NCBI RefSeq assembly: GCF_001625215.2
Contig: NC_030386.2
Span: 38,629,296-38,693,295 of the forward strand
Reading direction: 5' to 3'
Length of the DNA stretch: 64,000 nucleotides
Source of the DNA: Daucus carota subsp. sativus
Lineage: Eukaryota; Streptophyta; Magnoliopsida; Apiales; Apiaceae
Positions 54,246 to 64,000 of this stretch are shown piece after piece. Positions within the stretch are counted from its first letter, which is position 1; every line of letters starts with the position of its first letter. The position numbers were made by a program, and so were the translations under genes. The notes under the pieces were generated by a model. The model was not told the origin of the DNA, made no database searches, and worked only from the letters and a program-made list of their open reading frames with translations.

Positions 54246-54626
54246 TAGTAATTTAGTATGCCACCATGGGGATAAGAAAGCCCAGTCCGGCCAGGGCCTC
54301 TAACAGTCCAGTATGTTTGTGTAGGGCCTGGCAGGTCCGGTATTGGTCTGAGTAAAAGCCCAACGGGAGTTGCTCGATTGGGTTTAACAGGAAAGAGTCA
54401 AAAGACCAAGTGGATAATAAGTATAATTAGAAACCACAATTTTGTGAACCCAAACTTCAATACAGAAGGCCCAAGCCAGGCCCATCGGAATATCCACCAG
54501 CACCTTCTAACCAGCAAAAACATTCAAACTCAAAAAACATATACATACACACAACATTTCACAAATGTATCTATCACCCGCTTGATCAATCTCAAATCAC
54601 ACCATTCCCATATCAAATCCCCCACC

Positions 54627-56911
54627 ATGACCACCCAAAACGACGCCGTTCCCATCGCCTTCCCCGATTTCCCCGAAGACGTGCAACTCACCATCCTCTC
54701 CTTCCTCAACCAATCAGAAATCTCCACGTTTTCCTGCACCTCCAAGCGCTTCTACTCCCTCTGCAACAACGATTCCAAGCTCTGGTTCTCTCTGTGCGAC
54801 CGCAAGTTCGGGTCGAAGACCCGGATCAAGAAATGGGTCACGGGTCAAATCACTTACAAGCGATTGTACAAAACTTTGTGTGAGTTAGAGGGGCTGATTG
54901 GGTTCTGGAGGAGGAGTGGGCAGAGCAAGAATTGTGGGTCCCCTGGGAATGTGGGTGATCAGACGCCGGCCCTTGTGTATTTTCAGTGGGGGGATTGTTT
55001 TATCTCGGGGTGTCGAGTTTCGGGTTCGAGGGAGGGAGGTTATGATGTTGTCAAGAGGCCTTGTTTCTGGATTTGTTTGAATTCGGAAGGGGAATGTGTG
55101 AGTTTCCTTGATCCCAATTGTCGGGTTGAGGGGTTCGAAGAGTTGGTGGCCAAATGCGATGATTTGGGGTTTGTGGAGAATGAATTGATCCCGGTGAATG
55201 TGAATTTTATGGGGGGTGGGCATGTGGTTGTGGAGGAGAATGTGAATTATGTGAGTTCGAGCGGTTCGGGGGAGATTAGGAAGAGTGGTGTTGTGAAAGT
55301 GGGGAGTCCGAGAGGAGAGGAGGGTGATGAGGGGGTGGAGAATGTGATTGGGTCTCCGGTTATGTCAGATATGTATCAGTATTTTGCGAATAGGACGAGT
55401 CCGGGGGCGGGAGGGGAGAGGTGGTCTAGGAGGCAGAGGAGGAGGGAGAAGGTCAAGAAGTGTTGGAAGAAGTGGGAGCCTGAGCATTATGTCAAGATTG
55501 TTAATTGTTCGCCTACGCCTGCAAGGCCTTTGCAGGGTCTTTGGAAGGTGATCTTCTTAAACTTTTGCAACCGTGTAGTGTAACTGTTTTATGATTGTTG
55601 ATTTTACATTGGATAGTGGTTAAAGCATGAATCTTTGCAATTACTAAAACAAACTAAATATCTCATTGACCTTGGGTTGTACTTGTAGTTTCTAATAGGA
55701 TATAAGATTTCACCTATTCCTAAATACTCATTATTTATTCGACAGAGGACTTACATTTGACGTAGGAATATAGGCTTTTAAAGCTATTAAAATTATGGTG
55801 GAGCTAGTTTGAGGTTTAGGTTTAGTTATGCAATTGCTGGCAATATTACCTTGTCTCGCTGATTACCTCTCCTTGTTCCGTCCAATATTTTATTAGGGAG
55901 ATAAAGATGCTAGACTTCATTGCTTTCTTTATCAATAGGGAAAGAAAAGGAAAATGACTCAAATATGAAGGCTCACCTGTTTATTTGGGTTAGTCTGTCC
56001 ATGTAGTAACCAGTTAGACAGGTTTTTATGTTGTATTAAGTATATGTGAGTTCTGCACGGTTGCATATTTCTAGGTGATAGAACTTTGTTACAAGTCTAC
56101 TGTTTAATTTTTATACAAATGGCTATGTTATGTTAATGTATTATTAGTTCATGAATTCACAAGGTTGTGGCCTTGAGATTAGTATCTTCACAATGGTATG
56201 TGTTTTCAAGTTTCAGCCCTTTATCTTGAAAAGAGTATATGTGTACAATACAACTATTTGCTAAAGCTATGTCAGAACGCATATAGCGGAGCTTGTTTAC
56301 AAAACATTTGTTAGGTCAAACTATGCAAGTATACCGTGATTGCTCTGGCACTTGCCCCCTTACTCTGCAACTTTAAATAGTATCTTAAAATATGATAATG
56401 GGAAACAGTGGTGGCTGATAGATAAATCAGTGTTTGCAGCCTATTTGATCGGTTCTACTTGTGGGTGCAGGGAATTTGTGATGACATGAAACTTGATTTT
56501 TATTTGGTGGCTTATGACGACATTGGTGGTATTGCTTGTCGGAGGGTTGAGGATTCGTCTAAACCTTTCTCTGGCTATGCACCAGTGTTTTGGACATCAA
56601 ACACCACATTCATCGAGTCTCCTTTTTCGCCAGAAGAAAATTACATATATGACAGTCGCACACATCTTAGGCCACCTGATGCGTCAGACTGTATACATGG
56701 AGATGAAGCAGTGGCACGCATTCTGTACATCAACTCAAGCTATGATCTGGTCATCCCGGATTTAGCAGAGACTTCTGTGAATCCTCGGCAGGTGGAGGGA
56801 AGAATTTGGCAGTATGGCAATGGAACATTTGGTTTTGGGTTTCTTCGTGATAATCACATCGTAGACCTTAAGCTTATTACTAGGAATGATCATCTCTTAG
56901 ATACCAGTTAA
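54627..56911 (+). CDS. F-box protein, 453 aa, two exons
   Basis: Exons 54627-55547 (307 codons) and 56471-56911 (146 codons plus stop), phase 0, with a GT-AG intron of 923 bases. The F-box lies at about residues 12-55 (FPEDVQLTILSFLNQSEIST, then CTSKRFYSLC and W of KLWFSLC). F-box proteins are substrate receptors of SCF ubiquitin ligases. Downstream, LIGFWRRSG, YFQWGDCFISG, MSDMYQYFANRTSPG and a basic RRQRRREK stretch lead into a conserved C-terminal domain, VKIVNCSPTPARPLQGLWKG, followed by FYLVAYDDIGGIACRR and PVFWTSNTTFIESPF. This matches my memory of Arabidopsis At3g12350, a single-copy-type plant F-box protein of unknown target. The ATG at 54627 (CACCATGA) is preferred over the longer upstream frame, which reads leader-like sequence. 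Exon 1 is markedly GC-rich. Confidence 0.88.
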
Positions 56912-57967
56912 TGTTGTAAAGATTATTAGTTTGTTTCTTTCTGTTGGACATTGTTGTTGTACAAAAAGGTTGTGGCACTTGCCACATCCGTGCACAGATC
57001 TCTTCTGCATGTTCAAAAATAATAAATGTTTCCTTTTCTTTTGTATCTCTACTATTTGGACGACTTTTATGTTAATTCAGTCACTCATTAAGATGTTCTG
57101 TTGCGGAAACTGACCAGGATATTGTACACCTGGAAAAGTTTTATCGATGTACGAACAGGGGATATAAGGTCTTCATGTTGCTATATGGTCAATGAGTCTA
57201 AAGGTCTATTTTGATATTCCAGGTAGTTACCAGTGCGATGTTGATTCGTGAGAAAGAAATCAGAACCACATTCTCCGGATTCTGTTGCGAGTCCGACATA
57301 ACTCTGGACAACACTATATTGAGTATTGATGCTAAAGCAGCTCCAGTGGTTAGGAGTTGCTATTAAGCTAACTTGGAGAATCATATTGAAAGAAGTGTTA
57401 TTCTTTTAGTTTTTCCATAGAAAATTTCTCTGGAGAATTGAAGGACTAATTAAGGTCTTTTAGTTTTTCCATAGAAGATTTCTCTGGAGAATTGAAGGAC
57501 TACTTCAGGTTTTCATCCTACGTCTAATATGTTACGTTCTAAGTACATTTTTCTGAATCTACTCTGTTCTCTGAATCTACTTTCTGAATCTAAAGAAACT
57601 GGAAAAAAAAATGAATCGGCCAAAAACGACGACACGCTGTTCAGAGGGACAAGAAATACTACTAATATTCAAATATCTTTCTGTTATTGTATATAGGCAC
57701 GGCAGCAAATAAACAATGAAACTGGTTCATGAGTCACCATATTAATAATCAAGCATCCAACTCCAGAGTACATCTCAAGTTCACTAAATCAAACGAAGAA
57801 TAACAGGAGAAGCTCCACACAATTCAGAGCATTTTATCTTCAAGCGGAAAACCAACCAATTTTAGTGCAGAAAGGTCTAGATAAGTAAAACGGACTGAAT
57901 TGCTATTACAAAGGATCAAGATGATAAAACTGTGCCAAAATGAGAACCAAACAATGTCGCGGGTGAA
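56912..57967. other. Convergent 3' flanks of the F-box and WLIM1 genes
   Basis: No gene is seen. A 54-bp tandem duplication at 57402-57509 is listed separately. Confidence 0.6.
57402..57509. repeat. 54-bp tandem duplication
   Basis: Two adjacent units, 57402-57455 and 57456-57509, each starting TCTTTTAGTTTTTCCATAGA and containing CTCTGGAGAATTGAAGGACTA, differ at only a few positions. Confidence 0.9.
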
Positions 57968-59391
57968 TTATGACTCTGCAACAACTCGGTCGCCCTCCAG
58001 CTGGCTTAAGTTGCCTTTCTCTTTGATAAGTTGAGTATGGTGGTGTCTGCAGTAAAGGCGCCCTTCGTGTGCAATGTAGTTGGATGGACTTATGGTACAC
58101 CCTCCATGAGTACACTTGAAGCAGCTTCTGTGGTATGCAGTTCCATTCACGGAGACCTTTAACAATTATGGATGTTTGTTAATATATTACTCGTTACCTT
58201 TTTATGTATAATCATAGTCCTTGTCAATAAAAACACATCGACGATAATGATAACATTCAATCAATGTATTTTGTTTATGCAGTGAATCGAACATCTTTGA
58301 ATTTCAGAGAATATCAAGTAGAAACATATTACCTTCTCAGTTGGATAGACAGTTTTGGTACATGCCAGACATTTATCTTTCGTCCCCACAAACATGCTTG
58401 AAACTTTTGCTTTCTGCTCAAACAATTAAATTCAGATCATTAGTATCTGAATTCTGCAGCAACTGCATTTCGATGTACTATCTAAATTAACAACCAGGTT
58501 CTCAGATATTTACCTCATTGTCGATAGGTTTGTCTGGTTTAACAATCTTCGGTGTTCCTGAAAGAAAATCATAGCAGATACATTAGCCCATGTTCATTGA
58601 CATACAGATTCTAATCTCTTGCATTTTATATACCTTCAAAACTCTTGTCGAGACTGCCAGTTCTTTTGAAGAGCTGATCGAAGTGTGGCCTGCAATACAA
58701 AACACCCTCGAAGGAATTGTAGTTGCCAAGCTGCAAACAAAACTCATCAGAACTGTCTGCCCTCAATTGATTTCGTGTTTCAATAAGAAACAAAACAAAC
58801 TGGTTCTAATTTATAAATTCAAGTCCTTTAGATCTACCACCCCAATAGATTTTTCTTAAAAAATGGAAACTGATACATGGCACAAAAATTTGATATGGTA
58901 ATCCCCAGTCCACAAACAAAACTGAAACTAACAGATACCAGTACACAAAAGTACTCCTAGGATCAGAACAGATCTGAACAGTACGGTAATAAAGTAAACT
59001 TATGTTACCACAGCCTGAATATCTCAACTCACTCGAAAACTCATTTTTATTCCCGAAACTTCCAACATCATTAACAAATCATATAAAAAATTAATGATTA
59101 GTAAACAACCAACCCTATCAACTTACAGACAATTACAAGCACAAACCTCCAAATTTTAAAAATTAAACCACGCCAACTAGCAGCAATTTCAGATCAAATA
59201 TTCATACAAAAACCAAATTTCGATATCGATTAAAATTTTAAAAAAAAAGTTTGAACCTTGAGAGTGCCCTTGCAGTGGTGACATCTGAAGCAAGCTTTGT
59301 GGTAGATACGGTTATCAGCAGTAAGCTTGTCAACAAGATACACAGTTTTTTCACAGGCCATGCATTTCTGAGTTGTTCCTGCGAATGCCAT
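57968..59391 (-). CDS. WLIM1: LIM-domain actin-bundling protein WLIM1, 181 aa
   Basis: Five exons on the minus strand: 59391-59257, 58730-58634, 58557-58514, 58413-58333 and 58156-57968, with an open frame across all junctions. LIM domain 1 covers about residues 10-60, with zinc ligands in CMACEKTVY, HKACFRCHHC and LYCRPHFDQ. A linker (GTPKIVKPDKP) precedes LIM domain 2 (about 107-157: CLACTKTVYPTEK, HRSCFKCTHGGC, LYCRHHHTQL). The protein ends in LSQLEGDRVVAES. Two LIM domains with a short tail and the opening MAFAGTTQKCMACEKTVYLV identify the plant WLIM1 subfamily, which binds and bundles actin filaments and can also enter the nucleus. Length and domain spacing are normal for the family. Confidence 0.93.
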
Positions 59392-61040
59392 CTCTCTCGG
59401 AAAAAACAAATCAAGAAAATGAGTTGTGGGAGAGATTGAAATTGAGGGGGTGGACAGAGAGAGATATGAAGGTATAGATTTTTATGCAGGGATTGCTTGC
59501 AGAGTCATATGGGGTGGGCCCGGTGACAATCATGTTGTCTTTAATGTAAAATTGAAGCATTTTTATCGTTATTTTTAACTACCACCCCCAGCTAGTGAAG
59601 TTTGTTACACATCAGTACAATTTTTTATATGGACATAGTAACCGACAAATTGGGTTGTTCACATACTTCGAGGCGGTCGGGATGGGGGTTATTTTTGAAA
59701 TATATTGATTTAACTATTAATTATTGGATTAATTATTATTATTATTATTATTTATTTAATTTTATAATCCGATCAATGGATATATATTTATATATCTATT
59801 TAATATATATATTACAGATATAATAAATCATACTCCGTGACTCCTCGACACTTTATATGGAAGATACAGGACTTCTTACATATATTTAAAGACTCTTAAA
59901 AGTTGTGGTTCAATAAATTTTTTTAATTCTCTTCATTATAAATTTATTTAAAAATAAATTATAAAACTATACTTTATATACGTCTTAAAATATGGGATAA
60001 AAAAACTGTAAAAAAAAAAATTAAGAGATGAATATTATTATTATTTCCATTTATCTGATTAATATTTAAATTAATTTTTGAGTAGCCTCCATTCTTGATT
60101 AATAATCGGTTCTGGTTATCAATTTTTACAATACTGTATAATTCTAATTCAATACTTTCTTCTGTGACAAAAAAAAAATAAAATAAAAAATTCAATACTT
60201 TCTTCTGATTCTAGTATTGTAAATGGTTGATGCAAAATTCAAGTTAAATACTCGGATTTACGAATACACCATATCATAATTGATTTCTGAATTTTTTTTA
60301 ACTTTAACTAATACATAAGTACAAATTTTAAGAAAGTGGATTGGAGTATCTCTAACAACTTAATTTACAGATAACTTGTGACAGATCTGAATAATGTTCC
60401 TCCATCTACCATCTCAAAGTGGCAAAGTTACCTCAAACGAGGACATTTGTTTGGTCTTTGTCAAGTAAAGTAAAGAATCTTGAGCAAATGAGCCTTTTCT
60501 CTCTTTTTTTCCCTTTGGTAAGCCTAAAGAAAAAGAAAAGTTTGAGGAGCCTGGGGCATCTGGTGCCAGCCATTCTTCATCAAGCATATTGCATATGCTA
60601 GCTGGCATTCGTGTATGCTATCATTCATTTCCAGCTCTTCTTGCATAATTGCATTGTCATTTTTGGTAAATGTGGTAAAGTGGTTAGAGAATATTTTTAG
60701 CAAGTGAAAATACTGAATTAATATTTTTTATCGGTTTTTAGTGGTTACCCACTTAATACCCACTTTTGGAATTAATCGCAATATCCAGAATCGAGCTCCA
60801 TCTAATGGTAAAAAAAATTCTCACTTTAGCATGTGAAAAGTACTATTTGGATACTTTGTGTAGAGTTCGATTTTTATCAAATTTTGTCTTTATTTGAATT
60901 ATAAATATTTTTCGAGAAAGATTAACATTTTGTGTTTGAAAACAATGTTTTGAAGGACTTTCCAACTACAGGCCCATTAGCTTGTGTTTGTGATTTGTTT
61001 GGGCGAGGTTGGTTTTTATTAACAAGATTGACAATCATAA
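59392..61040. other. Upstream region of WLIM1 and spacer
   Basis: On the minus strand a TATA-like CATAAAAAT lies near 59477-59485. The remainder is AT-rich, with (ATT)n near 59731-59752 and A-rich runs, and has no supported gene. Confidence 0.5.
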
Positions 61041-61046
61041 CAACAA

Positions 61047-61118
61047 GGGCGTTTGGTCTAGTGGTATGATTCTTGTTTTGGGTGCAAGAGGTCCCGAGTT
61101 CGATTCTCGGAACGCCCC
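61047..61118 (+). tRNA. tRNA-Pro (UGG)
   Basis: The 72-base cloverleaf is complete. The acceptor GGGCGTT pairs with AACGCCC, and the D-arm is GTCTAGTGGTATGAT. The anticodon stem CTTGT/GCAAG has loop TTTGGGT (anticodon TGG at 61079-61081). The T-arm is CCGAGTTCGATTCTCGG, with the B box GGTTCGANTCC-like. There is no intron. CAACAA directly upstream resembles the plant tRNA start-site CAA motif and a T-run follows, so it looks functional. Confidence 0.96.
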
Positions 61119-61120
61119 CC

Positions 61121-61132
61121 TTTTTTTTTTTT
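61121..61132 (+). terminator. Pol III terminator of tRNA-Pro
   Basis: A run of 12 T directly follows the tRNA 3' end. Confidence 0.85.
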
Positions 61133-62383
61133 ACTTTTTCCCATAAATGTTTAAAGTTTAAACTGCTAAAACCCATGTGAGTTCTTGTTTAAACACAAAA
61201 ACTAATATGGAATCTTCGTTACGTGAGCAGTGAAATAGAAATCTGCATTATTTTATAAGTTTATTATTGTAATAACTCAAAGTTTGTTTATTCAGTTCCC
61301 ATTGAAACAAGCCATTACTTCGTCGTTCTTCGTTAGTAGGTATGATGACACTGAATATTATTAATATAAAATAAATATTTATATTCTGATGCATCGTCAC
61401 GTAGAAAAAAGACATTATTGTATGTTAATAAACGATTTTAAAAAATGTGACATGTTCATCATTCATGGTGAGATAAAATATGTGTTAGCAATATTGACAC
61501 GTTCCTTGTATTCTCAATATAATTGTCAGTGTGTTTATCCAAAGAATCTCAAGGATGAGAGCAAATTTTATCTTTTCTCGAAAAATACTCCAATTTATAC
61601 ATAAACAATTAAACATGGCATTTTATGGGTCAAAAATTGACAAATGCATTCGGATAGGAGGAAAAGATGACAATTTATGTGTTTGTCAGGTATATGCATT
61701 TTACATTTTAAACTGACAAATTTGAATCATGGACTTGAATTGATTTTTTTTTTATTATAATATAATCTAAAAGATCTAATTTTATCAAAAAAATAATGAG
61801 AAATAAATAATAAAACAAATTTAGATACTATTATCTTAATCTTTTTATTTAAAATTTACAATTTATGACATACTATTAGGTAAAATTATTATTTTTATAA
61901 ATAATTATTTGTAATAAAAAATTAATTCATGAACATATTAGTTAAAATTAATGATTTTTATGACAGATTTAAAATTTTGGTATATGTTAAAGTAATAGTA
62001 AATGAAAGGAAGCTATGTGAAGAGACTCAATTGAATTTTTTAGAAAAGATCGAATGGGAAGTGACAAAATTGACCCGACATTAGGATTAAATTAGTGTGA
62101 TACATGTTCAAAAATCAAAAACTTGTCCATCTTATTCATTACATGCAACTGGTTCCGGCAAAGATATATTGAGAAAATTTTGGAAAACAACATTAGAGTC
62201 TTGAATATTATTTTAACACAAATATGAGAACAAGTAGCTGTACATACATAAATAAATGTGTGTATATATGGAGAAATGATTGAGCAACCATGTAAAGATG
62301 TGGAGAAATAATTGAGCCAGAGATGGTGATTTAGTGGATGAGAACAATGTGCTTTTATTTTAAGCTGTATAAAAGTAGGGATT
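61133..62383. other. AT-rich spacer
   Basis: No gene recognised; the short open frames here lack family motifs and partner exons. Confidence 0.5.
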
Positions 62384-62670
62384 GTTTGGGTGAGCTTAAA
62401 ATAAGTGCTTCTTACTTAAAATAAATAAGTGGAGTAGAAGTTAGAAGCAAGATAAGACTTATAAGTGATTAAAGTATGGAGTAGAAGTTAGAAGCAAAAT
62501 AAGACTTATAAGTGATTAAAATGTTTGGGAAATAAGTAGAAGCCTTAAAACAAAAGCTAGCATTCCTAACTTTTTATAAGTGCTTCTTGACTTATTACAC
62601 AAACAGTACGAATAAGTGCTCATAATTTATAATTCAGAAGATGGATTTATAAATCCTAAACAAATACCCA
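62384..62670. mobile_element. MITE copy 4 of the CTTATAAGT-rich family (inverse orientation)
   Basis: It starts AGGGATTGTTTGGG and ends with AAACAAATACCC. It contains an internal duplication of GTAGAAGTTAGAAGCAA, ATAAGACTTATAAGTGATTAAA, and GTGCTTCTTGACTTATTACA shared with the other copies. Confidence 0.65.
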
Positions 62671-62740
62671 CCTAATATTAGAATAGAAGGTGCGTGTATC
62701 ATGTGATCACGAGCGACGCCTACACAATCTATTTTTTATA

Positions 62741-62998
62741 CTCCCTCCGTCCTATTTTAGTTGTCACATTTGGTTTTGTGCCGGTCAAATTGACCAAACT
62801 TTGACCGCAATTTATTAATATTTTATCAATTGGAAAAATAAAAAAAAATATATCATCAGAAATAACTTTTAATCTACTTTAAAATGTAATTTTCAGTTTT
62901 TTAAAATAATGAAGAAGTGACTTGTAATCTTTGGTCAAAAGTTAGTCAATTTGACCAACAAAAAAGGAAATGTGACAACTAAAATGGGACGGAGGGAG
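62741..62998. mobile_element. Stowaway MITE, 258 bp
   Basis: The ends CTCCCTCCGTCCTATTTTAG and inverse are flanked by TA at 62739-62740 and 62999-63000. Internal GTTGTCACATTTGG and TTGGTCAAA(A/T)NTTAGTCAATTTGA mark the family shared with 63498-63741. Confidence 0.9.
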
Positions 62999-63000
62999 TA

Positions 63001-63495
63001 GTACGTTTCTTAAGACGACGGCTAACTAACGGCTGCTGCTCGCCTAATTAAATCTATACCGTTTTCAGTTAGTCTTAAACTCTTGATCATTTAATTGAGT
63101 TTGAAAATGTTGGGAGCGAAACTCCAAAAAAATTCTAAGAAGTGCTTAAGAAAGTTCTGGTTTCATGTCGCTAGTGTGTTCGACTGAATTCATATTCGAC
63201 CCAAGTGGTGTTAAATAATAATTTTGATTTTGTGATTGAATTTTCCGATTAAATTTATCGTAAAAAAAACTTACAATAATTTATCTTTGACTTGATGAAA
63301 TGTGCTTTGTCATATAAATTTCACATAAGTTTTTTATAACATCAATGAAATGTGTTTTGTATATATTTTATATAATAATCGTTTAAGATCTCAGATTAGA
63401 TTCAATAAATTTCGTCATCTAGTTAAAATTAAAAAAGAATTATTATATTATATATTTGTGACGAACGTTAAAAAAATCCGTTAGGTAATATACAC
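63001..63495. other. Spacer between two Stowaway copies
   Basis: AT-rich with no gene recognised. Confidence 0.5.
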
Positions 63496-63497
63496 TA

Positions 63498-63741
63498 CTC
63501 TCTCCGCCTCTTTTTAGTTGTCACATTTGGTATTGTTCCGATCAAACTGACCAGAATTTTATTAAAATTTATTGATATTTTATCAATTGAAAAAAAAAAT
63601 GTCACTGGAAATAACTTTTAATCTATTTTAAGATGTAAATTTCAGTTTTTTAAAATAATGAAAAAATAATTTATAATCTTTGGTCAAATATTAGTCAATT
63701 TGATAAAAAAAAATGTGACAATTAAAAAAGGATAAAGGGAG
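63498..63741. mobile_element. Stowaway-like MITE, 244 bp, more diverged
   Basis: The ends CTCTCTCCGCCTC and GATAAAGGGAG are decayed Stowaway termini with TA at 63496-63497 and 63742-63743. The interior matches 62741-62998 in the same orientation. Confidence 0.8.
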
Positions 63742-64000
63742 TAATGTTTTACAACAATATTTAATAGATCTTTTAATGCACTGGCATACTGAGCTACCGC
63801 ACTAGAAGAAATAAATAAAATATGGCGGAGTAGCGAGCACATATAAATTCTGTGTCAACGAAAACGAGTTGGCATCATATATTCATATCAAACTTAATGA
63901 AACCAAGCATGTGAGCTGATTGCATTTCTGTCAAAAAAAAAAACATGTGAGCTGATTTGATCCATAACAACACTTTTGACCAATTCGTTGCTTCATGAGT

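Noticed and set aside
54378-54626. Upstream 83-codon in-frame extension of the F-box protein
   Set aside because: It begins at a non-ATG codon, has leader-like composition, and the ATG at 54627 has a better context and starts just before the F-box.

Overview
This is nuclear DNA from a flowering plant, very probably a eudicot. Genes are intron-rich with GT-AG introns in an AT-rich background. Recognisable plant families are present (clade IA serine carboxypeptidase-like proteins, a SOFL protein, WLIM1, a plant F-box protein), and the spaces between genes are full of MITEs (Stowaway, PIF/Harbinger, hAT and Mutator types), an Au-type SINE and snRNA-derived sequence. I cannot name the species.

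Layout. 1-2461 (minus): the first two coding exons of a BSD-domain protein whose remainder lies left of the window. 5776-8930 (plus): two tandem copies of a small plant-specific gene. The first is intact and the second carries an in-frame TGA; a Mutator-type MITE with a perfect 9-bp target duplication lies between them. 10506-45033 (plus): five head-to-tail serine carboxypeptidase-like (SCPL) genes, each resolvable into the same 14 exons with an open frame of 464, 473, 471, 464 and 472 residues. 51077-51795 (minus): a SOB FIVE-LIKE (SOFL) gene. 54627-56911 (plus): a two-exon F-box gene. 57968-59391 (minus): WLIM1, five exons. 61047-61118 (plus): tRNA-Pro(UGG). The right end is non-coding with two related Stowaway MITEs.

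The SCPL array is the centre of the window. All five proteins have a signal peptide, an oxyanion-hole motif W(M/L)TGGPGCSS, a GDS(Y/F)AG nucleophile, a GD(H/N)D acid motif and a GG(G/S)H histidine motif. Thr replaces the Asn of the true peptidase motif WxNGGPGCSS, which points to vacuolar acyltransferases that use 1-O-glucose esters rather than peptidases. Exon 9 and exon 10 sequences alternate along the array (genes 1, 3 and 5 against 2 and 4), suggesting duplication of a two-gene block. Oddities are a perfectly duplicated exon 2 in gene 1, GC-AG last introns in genes 2 and 3, large nested insertions in introns of genes 3 and 5, and U2- and U6-like snRNA sequences between genes 2 and 3.

Exon boundaries were read by eye from splice signals, frame continuity and comparison among the five paralogues. 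No database search was run. Family names rest on remembered motifs.
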